Shown one piece after another: positions 1 to 61,507 of a stretch of DNA of 64,000 nucleotides; position 1 is the first letter of the stretch; every line of letters starts with the position of its first letter. Under the pieces are notes generated by a model. That model did no database searches, was not told where the DNA came from, and saw only the letters and a program-made list of their open reading frames with translations. Both the position numbers and the translations under genes were made by a program. Source of the DNA: Effrenium voratum. Taxonomy: Eukaryota > Sar > Dinophyceae > Suessiales > Symbiodiniaceae. Location: assembly GCA_963377175.1 (NCBI GenBank), contig CAUJNA010003242.1, positions 221,614 to 285,613 of the forward strand, given 5' to 3'.

Positions 1-852
1 AGGCGACATCTTCAATTTGCTTCAGTCGCGCACCGAGTCCTCAGCTCAGGAACTGCGCAGTCTTTCACGGATGCCAGGGCCTCAAGGGCCAGGTGCTGCT
101 TGGAAGCTGTGGCTTTCTTGATGCATATTAGCAACGTGTATATAGTTGATTTGCATATTGACATGTACAGATACGCGCAGGCTCACATAGGTATCATACA
201 AATATACAAATCATTTGCATTTGTTTTTCAATACATTAAAATTCAGAACTCAAAATATGCAGGTGTAGGTAAATACATTGATAAACCAATACCACACTAA
301 ACAAATGTGTAAATACATATTAAGATCAATCACCACATAGATCAAACAATAAATAGGCACATAGCTAAAGACATCAATACATGGATAGGTAGTACAACCA
401 TGCAAACACCCATGTATAAATTAAACGAACCAACTCAGTCAATACATACATCCTATATATATATACATATGTAAAAGCATATGTAAGACATGACTTGCTG
501 TTACGTGCTGTCTATCGATGCAATACCGCTACGCCCTGCTAGCAGCTGTTTCATCGCCAACCCGACCTCCCTGTCGCCTTCAAAGGCCTCCAGGCCGGCA
601 AGTGCCAATCGGGGTTTGGCTGTCTTCTTGGGAGTCCTGGGGTCTCCTCAACGCTTCGCTTGGGCGAAAGATGAAACATGTGCAGGTATAGAGGTGTCAT
701 TTTCTGAGGGTACCCTCCTTTTGGCTGGTTTTAGGGGGAAACCACCATCTGCGGGGTCCCCTAAAAAAGACACACACACACACATCCATATGATTTCCTG
801 TGTGGTTCACTCCTGCTTGGGCCAAGAGTTGGGACGTCATCCGACCGCTGAG
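1..852. other. Host intron or upstream sequence, no gene recognised
   Basis: Nothing here reads convincingly as protein. Positions 120-490 are AT-rich with many ATACAT/AAATACAT words. Positions 690-765 hold a small inverted-repeat element, listed separately. A short CA tract lies at 769-784. Exons of the M16 gene encoding its first peptidase domain should lie upstream of the window. Confidence 0.5.
693..762. repeat. Small inverted-repeat (MITE-like) element, copy 1
   Basis: The left arm GGTGTCATTTTCTGAGGG pairs imperfectly with the right arm CCCCTAAAAAAGACAC. The core 'AACCACCAT...GGGGTCCCCT' recurs at 4,421-4,506 and, more diverged, at 33,730-33,845. This suggests a family of short palindromic intron-borne elements. 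No target duplication was resolved. Confidence 0.4.
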
Positions 853-51957
<51,105 letters not shown>

Positions 51958-52488
51958 GTCGGTCGGCGTGGCGGGTTTAATGCGCAGGGGGGAGGAAACA
52001 CCGCGGAGGTGGCACAAGATCCCCCATAATTTCTTTGCTAGGGATTTTCATGGACCTCCCTGGCCTTCAGCCTGAAACCGGCAAAGTATCGACCCACTTG
52101 AATTGCACAAACTGGGAGGATTGTCTGAGTGCCCCCTGCTTGCCTTTGGAGACGAATTCTACACCGCGTGGTCGTTACCCAACCTGCAGGGAAGGAGGTC
52201 CTCAACCGCCAGTGTGGCATTGATTGGACTTCAACTTCACCCACTTGTGGTGGAAAACCAGTCCCAGTTTCGGAGGTTCAACCCACGTTGAGCGGACCAA
52301 TCTTCAGATGAACTCATTTCCAGGGTTTGGGGCCTTCGTCAGGGATAGGGCAAGAGTCAGGGATAGGGTAAGAATCGAGATCTCCGAATCACCAGGAGAG
52401 GGCATGAAGAGGGAGAGAGAGCGAGCGAGAGACACAGAGACAGCCACTTGGGGAGCAGGAGGTCCAATGTCCATCTCGTGGATTCGAG

Positions 52489-52540
52489 GCCGGACCAGCT
52501 GCTGACCTGCTTGGAGGACCTCCGAAGCTTCCATCAGCGC
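52489..52540 (+). CDS. Possible last M16 exon
   Basis: After GATTCGAG the frame reads DQLLTCLEDLRSFHQRAE, similar in pattern to the C-terminal 'VIQNMTEFKRGLPLFP' segment. Weak; no stop assigned. Confidence 0.3.
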
Positions 52541-53332
52541 GCTGAGCCCGGGCCTCAGACCGAGAGGAGTCCTAGGGTTAGGTTCATAGGGTTTGAACCC
52601 CGCGCAATGGGTGGTGTCCTTTTGAGTTTCCGTTCCGGAAGGGTACCCCAACAAAAAGGCAAGCCTATGAATTTCCGCTGGTTTTAGGTTGGTTCATGAT
52701 CGATTGGAGCCAGAGGACAAGGGCGTGACTGGGCGTGACTGTGCCCACAATATGGAGTTGTGGCAAGGTGGCCTGAACAATGGGAGCTTCATTTTTCTGT
52801 CGGGGCTTTCTAGAATTGGCCTCATGCGCAAGTTTGGGTTTCAAAAGAAGCGTTTTGCAGTGCCCGCACACTTGCTGCAACTGTTCACTCACTTGCCCAA
52901 AACCGAGGTTTCCTTTTTTGGGCCATTTCTAGTCATGACCCCAAAAGGCTCACCCTCTGTTGGCCATTGAGTTCCGTGCGAAAGTCGTTTGCAAAGTACA
53001 CTTTGCCAGTTTGGAAGTAGCTCGTGAAGTGGGCCTTCACAAGGCTAAGTCTGGGGGAAGGAATGGCTGGTTTGCTGCAAAGGGGGCCTCAATGCGTTTT
53101 TCTATCGTTGGTGGCCCATGGGTCTGAATGGAGCTTCTTACGCTTGTTTCGGAGAATTTGGCTTTCACCCAACCTGGCATGGATATGCCGGTGTGTACGT
53201 GCGTATACGTGCCCGATAATACACACACACACATATATATGGTACAGCGTTGCCAGCCCCCCCCCCCCCCCCCCACCAATGGTCATGGGTCAGACAAGTA
53301 CCCCCCCCCCCCCTGTGGTTGTGGTCCTGTGG

Positions 53333-53735
53333 TTGGGTTGTGGTGGTTTAGGGTTGGTTAGAATTGGTTTAGGGTATATTTAGGGTGTATTTCTGGTTAG
53401 TTTAGGGTTGGCTTAGGGTTGGTTTATGTTGATTTAGGGTTGGTTTAGGGTTGGTTTAGGGTTTGTTTAGGTTTACGGTTTAGTGCTTGGTTTAGGGGGG
53501 TTAGTTTAGGGTTGGTTTAGGGTTGGCTTAGGTTTAGGGTTTATTGTTTAGGGATTGGTTTAGGGTGCATTTGGGGTTAGTTTAGGGTTGGTTTAGGGTT
53601 AGTTTACGGTTGGTTTATGTTGATTTAGAGTTGGTTTAGGTTTAGAGGTCTACGGTTTAGGGTTTGGTTTAACGGGTATTTAGGGTTCGTTTAGGGTTAG
53701 TTTAGGGTTGGTTTATGGTTGGTTGCGGGTTGGCT
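53333..53735 (+). repeat. Degenerate TTTAGGG (telomere-like) repeat
   Basis: About 400 bp dominated by GGTTTAGGGTTGGTTTAGGG variants, containing the TTTAGGG telomere word of plants and many algae. It ends about 140 bp before element 2. Confidence 0.8.
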
Positions 53736-53872
53736 TGTCCTGGGGGTGGGGTTGCCGGGGTGTCGGGGTGCGAGTTCAGGGGGTCGGGGTGGGGGTGGGA
53801 CCGTAGGTGACAGGATCCGGGGGCTCGGGGTCTCGGGCCGGGGGGGGGGGGGTCCTGGGGGACCCATACCAT

Positions 53873-54430
53873 AGTTAGACCCGGCCTCTCCCGTCCGTCA
53901 GATGGCATTTTTTCCCATACCCCCCCCTACACTTTTGGGCACAATTCAAATACACCCACTAAAACAACCTATTTTCAACATTCAAATTCAATCACCCAAC
54001 CAATCCAACACCAAAAAACACATATTCACATACCCATCTTCATTTCTTACCCCATCTCAACATCACCCTTACACTCATTCAATAACAACAATCATAACTA
54101 CATACCACCTCAACAAATCCCATCCAAAAAACCCAAGCTACATACCAACATTTTTCCATTCCCAAGATCGCAACCCCAAGATCTCAATAATTTCTCCCTT
54201 GATCCAACCTGAGACCCTTTCCCATTTCCAACAAATACGAACAGTCTAAAAAAGAACCCTATGTTCGCCCCGAAAAATGGTTAACCAATGGAAAAGGGAG
54301 AATTAAAACCGTTAACCCAAATCTTGAAAACAATCCCAGTAAAATATGGATGGCAAAATGCGGATCGGGAAAGGCCTATGTAGGAAAGCACCCCCACGGC
54401 TTATACGGGAAAATTAAACTATAATTATAA
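53873..54430 (+). repeat. Element 2 left terminal repeat (diverged)
   Basis: Like the element 1 terminus it opens AGT.AG, passes a C run (CCATACCCCCCCCTACAC), then a pyrimidine/A-rich stretch. It contains AATACGAACAGTCTAAAAAA near 54,233, similar to AATATTCGAACTGTCTAAAA in element 1, and ends in an AT-rich tract with ATAACATATAA. The open frame at 53,902-54,249 is low-complexity. Confidence 0.5.
54195..54423 (+). other. Short coding-like fragment
   Basis: An open frame without ATG reads YEQSKKEPYVRPEKWLTNG... and ...IWMAKCGSGKAYVGKHPHGL then YGKIKL and stop. Its composition is protein-like, unlike its surroundings. It may be a gene remnant or chance; not recognised. Confidence 0.3.
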
Positions 54431-54465
54431 CATATAAACATTTATATGTTATTATTATATTATGA

Positions 54466-54993
54466 TTACAATTTCAGTACAGGATAATAATTTAATTGAC
54501 AAATATTACTTCTTTCATACATCATTTTAAAAATAATATTAATATCTCTCACTGTATTTTTAACATTAAACTTTTTATAAATTTCAATATAAAATTTAAT
54601 ATATTCTTTAATATATTGTCCTTTCTTTTGACTATGACACAACATCAATAATATATCAGCAATCATTACATATTTTTTCTTACTGATTTTAAGAAACTGT
54701 TTAACATATTCATAAGGTGGTATTTTATTTACAGTTAAAAATATCAAAATGTCATCTTCTACATTTCTATTATGTCTTATTTTTTTTCTCAACACACAAT
54801 TGATTATAGCTTGGTTATCTCTCCAGGTTTTACAATTTTCGCATATATCTTCTTCATCCATTGAATAATTAATAATACTATTCACTATTTCAATAGGCAA
54901 ATTTAATTTATACAATTCCATATTTTCTTTTTTGAAGTGACAACAATCATAGCATTTTTTATTGATATAATTATTGATTTTATCATCGTTCAT
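54466..54993 (-). CDS. F-box-like protein, intact copy
   Basis: 175 aa. The Cys-rich N-terminus (KKCYDCCHFKKEN) is followed by MELYKLNLPIEIVNSIINYS, an F-box-like LPxEI...I..Y helix. A CxxC (CENC), 'NVEDDILIFLTVNKIPPYEY' and a C-terminal 'KNTVRDINIIFKMMYERS' block follow. It gives the reference frame for the two broken copies in element 1. It lies next to the inverted repeat in both elements. An early-class box is at 55,017-55,030. A zinc-binding adaptor or ubiquitin-ligase recruiting role is only a hypothesis. Confidence 0.65.
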   Translation of the reverse strand: MNDDKINNYINKKCYDCCHFKKENMELYKLNLPIEIVNSIINYSMDEEDICENCKTWRDNQAIINCVLRKKIRHNRNVEDDILIFLTVNKIPPYEYVKQFLKISKKKYVMIADILLMLCHSQKKGQYIKEYIKFYIEIYKKFNVKNTVRDINIIFKMMYERSNICQLNYYPVLKL

Positions 54994-55016
54994 TTTCCTC
55001 TTATTATATTAAGGTA

Positions 55017-55030
55017 ATATTTCTTTAAAT
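55017..55030 (-). promoter_or_regulatory. Putative early-class box (ATTTAAAGAAATAT)
   Basis: On the minus strand, 23 nt before the F-box-like gene of element 2. Confidence 0.5.
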
Positions 55031-55109
55031 ACATTTTCAGGGAAACTTTTAAATCAAGCGAATTATAATTACAACATATAAGATCTTACATGTTGTAAGT
55101 ATAGCAAAA

Positions 55110-55355
55110 CTATGGTATCAAAGGCTTTAATCTATGTATTTCCAGGGGTTGTATTCGTTTCTTCTGTTCCTTCCTTAACTCTTTTGTTGCTTTTACTTTG
55201 TCTCTGCATTCCTTACATGTTTTGTAAAATATCTCTTCCATTTTAATTCTGTCATACATTTTGTGAAAGTCCTTTCTTGGCTTTGCTTCGTCGCATTTAC
55301 TGCAAGGATAAACCATTGTGCATCCTGCTTCTTCTTCATCATCTGTAGAACTCAT
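55110..55355 (-). CDS. Treble-clef-like zinc protein, 81 aa
   Basis: MSSTDDEEEAGCTMVYPCSK... has CSKCDEAKPRKDF and CKECRDKVK, two CxxC knuckles spaced as in small HNH/treble-clef proteins of large DNA viruses. Then a basic tail. An early-class box (GTTTAAAGACAT) is at 55,374-55,385. No counterpart seen in element 1, whose equivalent position holds the methyltransferase. Confidence 0.6.
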   Translation of the reverse strand: MSSTDDEEEAGCTMVYPCSKCDEAKPRKDFHKMYDRIKMEEIFYKTCKECRDKVKATKELRKEQKKRIQPLEIHRLKPLIP

Positions 55356-55373
55356 AATATTAGTTATGCCAAT

Positions 55374-55385
55374 ATGTCTTTAAAC
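55374..55385 (-). promoter_or_regulatory. Putative early-class box (GTTTAAAGACAT)
   Basis: On the minus strand, 18 nt before the 81-aa zinc protein. Confidence 0.45.
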
Positions 55386-55411
55386 GGATTTTCAGAGAAA
55401 AATGTTTTCAA

Positions 55412-55684
55412 TCAAGAATAAACCCCTGTATCTTCATCATAGTCAATTTGATAAAATGTCATAGTGGAAGACTTCGGTTCTTTAATTTCTTTGTTATTAA
55501 GTTTGTTTAAATAAATATTTCTTTTATTTTTATATTCACCATTGGTTCTATCTACTTCTTTACTTTGATAATTGTTTGTTAATGGTTTCTTCTTTTCCAT
55601 TTCTTGTAAGATTTCTAAAATATTCTTATTCTGTTCTAAAACCTTGTTCAGTTTTTTAACTATCTTTTCTAATCCTTCATCCAT
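55412..55684 (-). CDS. Coiled-coil protein, 90 aa
   Basis: MDEGLEKIVKKLNKVLEQNK..., coiled coil in the first 35 residues. The C-terminal 'KEIKEPKSSTMTFYQIDYD' matches the 110-aa gene of element 1 (24,160-24,492). Function unknown. Confidence 0.6.
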   Translation of the reverse strand: MDEGLEKIVKKLNKVLEQNKNILEILQEMEKKKPLTNNYQSKEVDRTNGEYKNKRNIYLNKLNNKEIKEPKSSTMTFYQIDYDEDTGVYS

Positions 55685-55762
55685 GTAAATATATATATTA
55701 TAATATAAAATAAAACTTTTAAAACTAAATGTTTAAATTATGTTAAATCTACTCTTTAAATA

Positions 55763-56122
55763 CTAATTTTTCATCAGTTGTTTAACAGTTTCCTGTGTTT
55801 CCTTATCGCCATTCTCGGATGGAGTAACTCCCCTCCCAAAGCGAATAGCAATATTATGAACATCTGTTTCTAAATTTATACTGTCTTTAGTTTTATCAAT
55901 ATTCATTTTCTTATCATTTTTACTTATTTTGAAACTTGTTGGAATACACGAACATTTACAGTTTCCTTTCTTTTGTATTTCTAATTCATTTTTCATTTCT
56001 AAGATTTTTTTACACATTGGACAAGCAAACTCAATAACTGATGTCTCTTTAACAACTTCTTCTTTTTCTTCATCAGTTGAAGAAACAACTGGTTCAGTCT
56101 TAATCTTTTTCTTTCTTCCCAT
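55763..56122 (-). CDS. Zinc-ribbon protein, 119 aa, intact
   Basis: MGRKKKIKTEPVVSSTDEE..., CPMC near residue 34 and CKCSC near residue 54, then a polar tail. It shows that the element 1 copy is truncated by one missing A. Its start overlaps the 62-aa gene by 23 nt. Possibly a transcription or virion factor; unproved. Confidence 0.65.
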   Translation of the reverse strand: MGRKKKIKTEPVVSSTDEEKEEVVKETSVIEFACPMCKKILEMKNELEIQKKGNCKCSCIPTSFKISKNDKKMNIDKTKDSINLETDVHNIAIRFGRGVTPSENGDKETQETVKQLMKN

Positions 56123-56288
56123 TTATATTAATATTTACATTTTTATTTTTGATATATTGTATCACAAACTTAATTAATTCTAAAATAAAATAAAATAATT
56201 TTTTACATCTATTATCAGTTATAACAACTTGTTCTATATTCTCTACTTCATCTATTATATTGATATAATCTGAATAGCTTCTATTCAT
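56100..56288 (-). CDS. Small protein, 62 aa
   Basis: MNRSYSDYINIIDEVENIEQ..., helical with a hydrophobic middle (KLFYFILELIKFVIQYI), perhaps a membrane-associated helix. Conserved in element 1 apart from a stop. Function unknown. Confidence 0.5.
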   Translation of the reverse strand: MNRSYSDYINIIDEVENIEQVVITDNRCKKLFYFILELIKFVIQYIKNKNVNININGKKEKD

Positions 56289-56340
56289 ATAAAATAATCA
56301 ATATAAAATATTTTCTAAATAACTTTAATATTATTTTATT

Positions 56341-57105
56341 ATGTCAGATGTTCCAATAATAAAGCCAATAAACATAACTGAATATGAATTCAAACAATCT
56401 AAATATGAGCACGTGCCAAAATTACCATTTAGAAGTATTATAGTTGCTTCTTCGACAGGTGGCAAAACAGTATTGGTTCAGAACCTTATCTTAAATGTTT
56501 ATAGAAATTCATTTGCAAGAATATTTATATTTTCCCCCAGCGTTCATAATGACCCAACCTTTACAGAAGTTAAAAAATATATCAGGGATGAATTGCACGT
56601 GGATGATGAAAAAGAACAAATTTATTTTGATAATTATAATCCAAGTGATTTAGAAAATGTAATTGAAAGACAGAAGAAAATAATTAATTATATGAAATCT
56701 AAAAAGATAAAGAAACTACATTCAATATTAATCGTTATAGACGATCATGCCGACGATCCTAAATTTGTTAGATATAGTAAATTATTACATGGATTATTTA
56801 CAAGAGGTAGGCACGATGCAGTAAGTGTAATTTGTTCAACACAAAAATATAATGTTTTGGCGCCTATCATTCGTTTAAATGCCAGTTCATTATATATTTT
56901 TAGGTTGAAAAATGCAAGTGAGTTAATGAGTTTTATTGAAGAAAATAGCGCCATTGTTGATAAACAGCAATTATTAGATATGTATCATCAAGCCGTTAAT
57001 GACGCACCTTATAGTTTCTTCTACGTGAATATGAATGCTAAGGACATTAACAAAATGTTTCATATCAGATTTGAACAGGCGTTTCAAATTACAAATGATG
57101 AATAA
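56341..57105 (+). CDS. Packaging ATPase (A32/FtsK-HerA superfamily), intact
   Basis: 254 aa. Walker A is SSTGGKTVLVQN (residues about 39-50), Walker B is SILIVIDDHADD (about 129-140), and 'CSTQKYN' follows as the sensor-type motif. This motor pumps viral DNA into the empty capsid and is one of the PLV/virophage hallmark genes. TCTA lies 24 nt upstream (56,314). The length is usual for the family. It is transcribed away from the zinc-ribbon gene cluster. Confidence 0.9.
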   Translation: MSDVPIIKPINITEYEFKQSKYEHVPKLPFRSIIVASSTGGKTVLVQNLILNVYRNSFARIFIFSPSVHNDPTFTEVKKYIRDELHVDDEKEQIYFDNYNPSDLENVIERQKKIINYMKSKKIKKLHSILIVIDDHADDPKFVRYSKLLHGLFTRGRHDAVSVICSTQKYNVLAPIIRLNASSLYIFRLKNASELMSFIEENSAIVDKQQLLDMYHQAVNDAPYSFFYVNMNAKDINKMFHIRFEQAFQITNDE

Positions 57106-57135
57106 AGATATTCTATTTTAATATAATATAATAAT

Positions 57136-57369
57136 ATGGTTATAAAACAATGTAGATGTGGTGGATTTTATCGTAGAGGTAATTATAATTTTCATACTAA
57201 TTCTTGGATACATAAACTTTATAAGGTATTGAAAAGAAGGGCAACAGACGAGGAATTATTAAGATTTCAAAATAATTTTGTTGATGAAGACGATTTAATA
57301 GATGATATGTGTAGCAACGCCTCAACAAAATTACCCGAAAGTGAAATGACAGATTATGATAGTAATTAA
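57136..57369 (+). CDS. Small Cys/His protein, 77 aa
   Basis: MVIKQCRCGGFYRRGNYNFH..., same CxCGG/H/H knuckle as 22,363-22,593, with an acidic tail. It is 30 nt after the ATPase gene and has its own TTCTA (57,111). Confidence 0.6.
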   Translation: MVIKQCRCGGFYRRGNYNFHTNSWIHKLYKVLKRRATDEELLRFQNNFVDEDDLIDDMCSNASTKLPESEMTDYDSN

Positions 57370-57398
57370 TAATATTAATGTATGTTAATATTATCAAT

Positions 57399-57626
57399 TT
57401 AGAATAAAGAATAGCTACATAAATTTAAGGCAGGAAATTTATAATATGTTTTATCTTTTTTACATTCATTAACTTTTTCTAATTTATTTATTATTGCTTT
57501 CAATGAATTTATTTGTAGAATATCAATTCTTGACATTTCACTTATCGTATTTACATCTATATCTTTTATTACTTTAATAGCCTCTTCATCATCAATTTCT
57601 ACTGGTTTTGATTTACTTGAACCCAT
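57399..57626 (-). CDS. Small protein with myristoylation-type N-terminus, 75 aa
   Basis: MGSSKSKPVEIDDEEAIKVI..., almost identical to 22,106-22,333 while neighbouring genes have diverged more. TCTA on the minus strand at 57,643. Confidence 0.65.
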   Translation of the reverse strand: MGSSKSKPVEIDDEEAIKVIKDIDVNTISEMSRIDILQINSLKAIINKLEKVNECKKDKTYYKFPALNLCSYSLF

Positions 57627-57637
57627 TATATATAATA

Positions 57638-58456
57638 TTATTTAGATTTTAATTTTTCAAAATTATATTTTTGTTTTTCTTCTCCGTCTTCTTCTTCTTC
57701 GTCTTCAGTTGGTGCTGGTATTTCTGTTGGACTTTCAGATGAAGAACTATGAACAGTAATAGGTGGCGAACTATGAACACTAATAGCTTCATTTGATGAA
57801 TTGCTACTGCTACCTTGTGCATTTCCTGCTGTTACTTGATTAATTAAATCTGCGATATTTATTGTTGTTGCAATTGCGCTATGTGATAAGTTTAATATTA
57901 TATCTGCTACTGTAGCGCCGTTGTGTAGCATTATTTCTATCATTTTTGTCAGTTTGAATCTTTTTTCTTCTTCATCGCTGTCATCCTCATCTGGTGGTTT
58001 CTTTGGTGGTGGTTCTGGCGGTTTGTTGTTGTCGAGCATTTTAGTAAAGGCTGACACCATTGTGTCGCGTTGGTGTTTCAGTGTTTGTGTTGCTTGCGTT
58101 CTTGTTGGTTCATGTCTTTTGTATGTGTTGCGCCAAAAGTTTTTAAGCATTATTTTAAACATATTATCTTGGTTTTCCTTTACCTTAAACGCTTCAAATG
58201 TCATATTTAATTGTTGATTTGCATCATTATATAACTTTTCTTGAGTCTCTCTGGTTTCTGTGGCGATTGTATCTGTATTGGTTGCAATGTCAATAAATTC
58301 TCTCGGTATGCCTTTTTTCATCATTTTCGGTGGTTGTGTTGTTGTTGGTGTGTTTGGTTTTGTTAGGTTATGTATTGAAAAACTGTCGTCGTGATCATAA
58401 TTATCATTGAACTTCTGCTTCTTTCTTTTCAGTATATTTTTAGTTAATATTATCAT
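57638..58456 (-). CDS. Conserved PLV protein, 272 aa
   Basis: Homologue of 21,292-22,083: basic start, Pro/acidic linker, 'MLHNGATVADIILNLSHSA' stretch and Ser/Glu-rich tail, with a slightly different C-terminal end (EEKQKYNFEKLKSK). Function unknown. Confidence 0.65.
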   Translation of the reverse strand: MIILTKNILKRKKQKFNDNYDHDDSFSIHNLTKPNTPTTTQPPKMMKKGIPREFIDIATNTDTIATETRETQEKLYNDANQQLNMTFEAFKVKENQDNMFKIMLKNFWRNTYKRHEPTRTQATQTLKHQRDTMVSAFTKMLDNNKPPEPPPKKPPDEDDSDEEEKRFKLTKMIEIMLHNGATVADIILNLSHSAIATTINIADLINQVTAGNAQGSSSNSSNEAISVHSSPPITVHSSSSESPTEIPAPTEDEEEEDGEEKQKYNFEKLKSK

Positions 58457-58472
58457 TATAAATATTTATATA

Positions 58473-59453
58473 TTATTTCTTTCCTTTACCTTTAAAACTG
58501 GCCTTGAGTTCTTCTATTCTACCTTTGCCTAAATTTACTATCCACCCGCCATTATCAATAGTATCTAAAATCATATCTACTAAATATTCTTTGTATGTTC
58601 TCGCCTTGCCTCTGCCTTTGTGTTTCAATTCTTCTTGTATTTCGCTTTCTTCTGGCACTTGAATTCCTCTTAAATAAAATTGAAATTTAATATCATTTAC
58701 TTTTAAATTAGGGTTGTCTTTCCAGTAAGCGGGACTAATAGTATTATCTATTGTTGTTTTAAATAATGGCGTCATTGGCAATGGTTGTGGTTGTTGTGGC
58801 GTTGAACTTGACGCTCCCGTTGCTTGATATTCTACTTGGGCATCATCTCCGCCTGAAATTGGCGAACCTTCGTATTCTAATACTGGGAGATTATCTGGTA
58901 CTGTTCTTGTTGTTGCTGATGGTGCTGATTGTCTATTGCCTAGCATTCTTTGAAAAATTGTTCCGCCCATATCTCTTAAATTTGATGCCATTGCTTGACT
59001 CACTTCATTTACTCTTTCTTTTGTTGCTGTTGCTAGTTCTTGCAGTCTTGTATCTACCATCCCTTCGTGTTGCCTTGCTGTTTGTTGTGGTGTTGAAAAA
59101 TCATATTCATCTTCTATTGCTTCTGCGTTTCTGGTTAATGGTGTGTCAGCATTCATCCTATGCACTGCATAAGTGTGCCCGTTTCTGCGCGCTTCCTGTT
59201 TCATCATTATCTCTCTCATCTGCCTGTCTAATATTCTCATCTGTTGGTCTTTCAATAATTCTAAGTGGTCGCTTCCATCAAAAAAACTTCCTTGAGGACT
59301 TGCTTTGAAGAATGTAGCATCTCGGTTAGGCAGTTTTCCTGTTAATTGTTCGTTCTCGCCTATTAGGTTAGCGATTTCTTCATAAGTAGGTCGTCGTTTC
59401 AATCCAAATTTTGCATATGGGTTTATTAATTCTAAACTTGCTGTAGTTGCCAT
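58473..59453 (-). CDS. Conserved PLV virion-type protein, 326 aa
   Basis: Homologue of 20,262-21,272. The N-terminal 110 and C-terminal 110 residues are strongly conserved; the Gln/Ala/Pro-rich middle is variable. Basic GKGKK end. TCTA on the minus strand at 59,471. Confidence 0.7.
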   Translation of the reverse strand: MATTASLELINPYAKFGLKRRPTYEEIANLIGENEQLTGKLPNRDATFFKASPQGSFFDGSDHLELLKDQQMRILDRQMREIMMKQEARRNGHTYAVHRMNADTPLTRNAEAIEDEYDFSTPQQTARQHEGMVDTRLQELATATKERVNEVSQAMASNLRDMGGTIFQRMLGNRQSAPSATTRTVPDNLPVLEYEGSPISGGDDAQVEYQATGASSSTPQQPQPLPMTPLFKTTIDNTISPAYWKDNPNLKVNDIKFQFYLRGIQVPEESEIQEELKHKGRGKARTYKEYLVDMILDTIDNGGWIVNLGKGRIEELKASFKGKGKK

Positions 59454-59556
59454 ATTGATATAATATTAATTAGAAAATATTGTTAATAATATTTTTGTGA
59501 AACATATTATTAATAATAAGATTTTATTGTATAAAATCATACTATATCAATATATT

Positions 59557-59874
59557 TTAAGTAAATGTTAATTTGTCCAACTCCTCGATCCGTTTTTTTA
59601 AATGCTCCTTTGTTGAATGTGGTAGATTTGGTCGGAGTAGTTCCATTGTTAATCTGTCTAATTCATTTTGATAATTTGCTCTGGCGTGTCCTTCTTGAAT
59701 GTGTTTTCTAAATGCTACCGATGCTTCTTGTGAGTTTCTTAATTTCATTTGTTCATGTAGGTGTTTTAGATACTCGTTATCTTTTAGATCAAATGGACTA
59801 TATTTAATTTGTGAGGATTGTAAAAATACTTTACCTTTATTTTTTAAATTATTTCGTTTATGAAATTTATACAT
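59557..59874 (-). CDS. Conserved PLV protein downstream of MCP, 105 aa
   Basis: Start taken at MYKFHKRNNLKNKG (59,874) by comparison with 19,900-20,244; a longer frame to 59,922 reads through the MCP end. Ends RIEELDKLTFT. TCTA at 59,888. Confidence 0.65.
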   Translation of the reverse strand: MYKFHKRNNLKNKGKVFLQSSQIKYSPFDLKDNEYLKHLHEQMKLRNSQEASVAFRKHIQEGHARANYQNELDRLTMELLRPNLPHSTKEHLKKRIEELDKLTFT

Positions 59875-59899
59875 TATATATTTATCATAGATTTTAATT

Positions 59900-61482
59900 T
59901 TAATCATAGAGCACAGATCCACTTTCCCTCAATTCCAGAACAGACTCCGAAATCATATGTACAAATAATTCTCGCACATCTTCATTATCTGTCAGTGCTC
60001 TGTTACTTCCTTTCAATTTAAAAACGAGTAAACCTCCCATTTTAGTATTCTGTCCAGTAAAATTAGTGTCCGCCATCTTTTCAAATGAAATCCCAATAAC
60101 GAACTTGTCTTCTCTATAGCGTTTATATGAAATGCTAAATGCGTCTTGGTCAGGGTTCAAATAGTGTAATGTTCGTCTTAAATAATATGCAGTTTCTGCC
60201 ATTGATTGACATTCAAACTCTGGATATTTTTTATTGTTAATTTGTAATTGCCACGTTAAATTTAAATCTTTATCTTGAAAACCTTTACCTTGGAAACGCT
60301 CACGATCAGCGCCATCTGGATCAGGACCGTCAAAGATTCTTGAATTAATCATAGGATTGTAAAAGTAATTCCATCGCTTGTAAATATAATTATCGTGTCT
60401 GTAGTAGTTATTATTGTCAGCATCTGCACCTGCTCTTGGTGTGCGATACAATGTGATGAAACAACCATTTAATTTAGAAGCGGATTTAACAATGTTCATA
60501 TTAATTTCATTCCCTCTCGAGTTGAACGATTGTGTCATAGTGTGATACATTGGAAATACCAATTTCAAACTTTGACCTTCTAACAAATGTTTCACTATAT
60601 TATTGTTGACCGTGTTGTCCAATTGTATTACCTCAGCTCTAATGATTACGTTATTTAATTCCCACTGTGTTGAGGTGTCTCCAGTTGTGAAATAATAACC
60701 TTTGGCATCATTTTGAGTATTGACATCAGTAACGGTAAAGGGTGCAATAACTGGCGCATGTTCGTCTGATACAATTGTAAATTCCAATTCAAGGGGAGCA
60801 TAACGAAGAGGTAAATAATAATTGCTTTCTAACAGTCCGCATACTGGTTTATGTCCTAATCTCATATAACCATTATTGCCGGGGATTCCTGCTACTGAAT
60901 GGCGAGTATATCGCGATGTTAAGTCTCCCCAATTGTTATGGTCTTTTGTAGTTGAAACTGCAACTGCCTCAGGGTCGGCAGTGGGATCGGTTCGTGTATT
61001 GACATCAATGAATTCTGCCAATCCAGTAGCATATGTGTGTCGCCAGTCATCATCCCAACGAGGATTAGCGCCACCTTCTAAATCGTCCATATCTCTGGCA
61101 TCTTGACTTTTAAAGGAATTATACAATTCACAATGCCTATTGTATTCAATAATATCCTGAACCTGTTGTCCTCCAACAGTGCATCTGTAACGACTGAAGA
61201 AGGATGATAAATTACCTAACGGTCGTAAAAAATGACTTCGTGTTCCGTCGGTGTTTTGAAGATTTGCAAATAAACGAATACTTGATAAATCAATATATGT
61301 GTTGTCTTCACCTGTTATATGAAATCTAATATTTTTGTTTCTGCATTTGGATTATAGACATTGCTACCTGATGGAAAATAATTAACGTGTCGTCGGTCTG
61401 TGATATATTGTGCTGTTTCTGGAAGTCCAAAATTTAGCGAGTTAATCATTGTAGTTTCTGATTCGGCGATTATATTATCCAT
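59900..61482 (-). pseudogene. Major capsid protein, one N-terminal frameshift
   Basis: Starts at 61,482 (MDNIIAESE...). The frame stops near 61,326 because the stretch after 'SNVYNPNAETKI' is out of frame by one base. The remainder is open from about 61,340 to 59,900, including 'RPLGNLSSFFSRYRC' and the C-terminal 'ELRESGSVLYD'. Unlike element 1 it keeps the 'SNVYNP' strand and the GGQQVQDIIEYN joint. A single slip in ATATT next to an A-run could be decay or an assembly error. Confidence 0.85.
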
Positions 61483-61507
61483 TACTTATATATGATAAAC
61501 TTAGATT

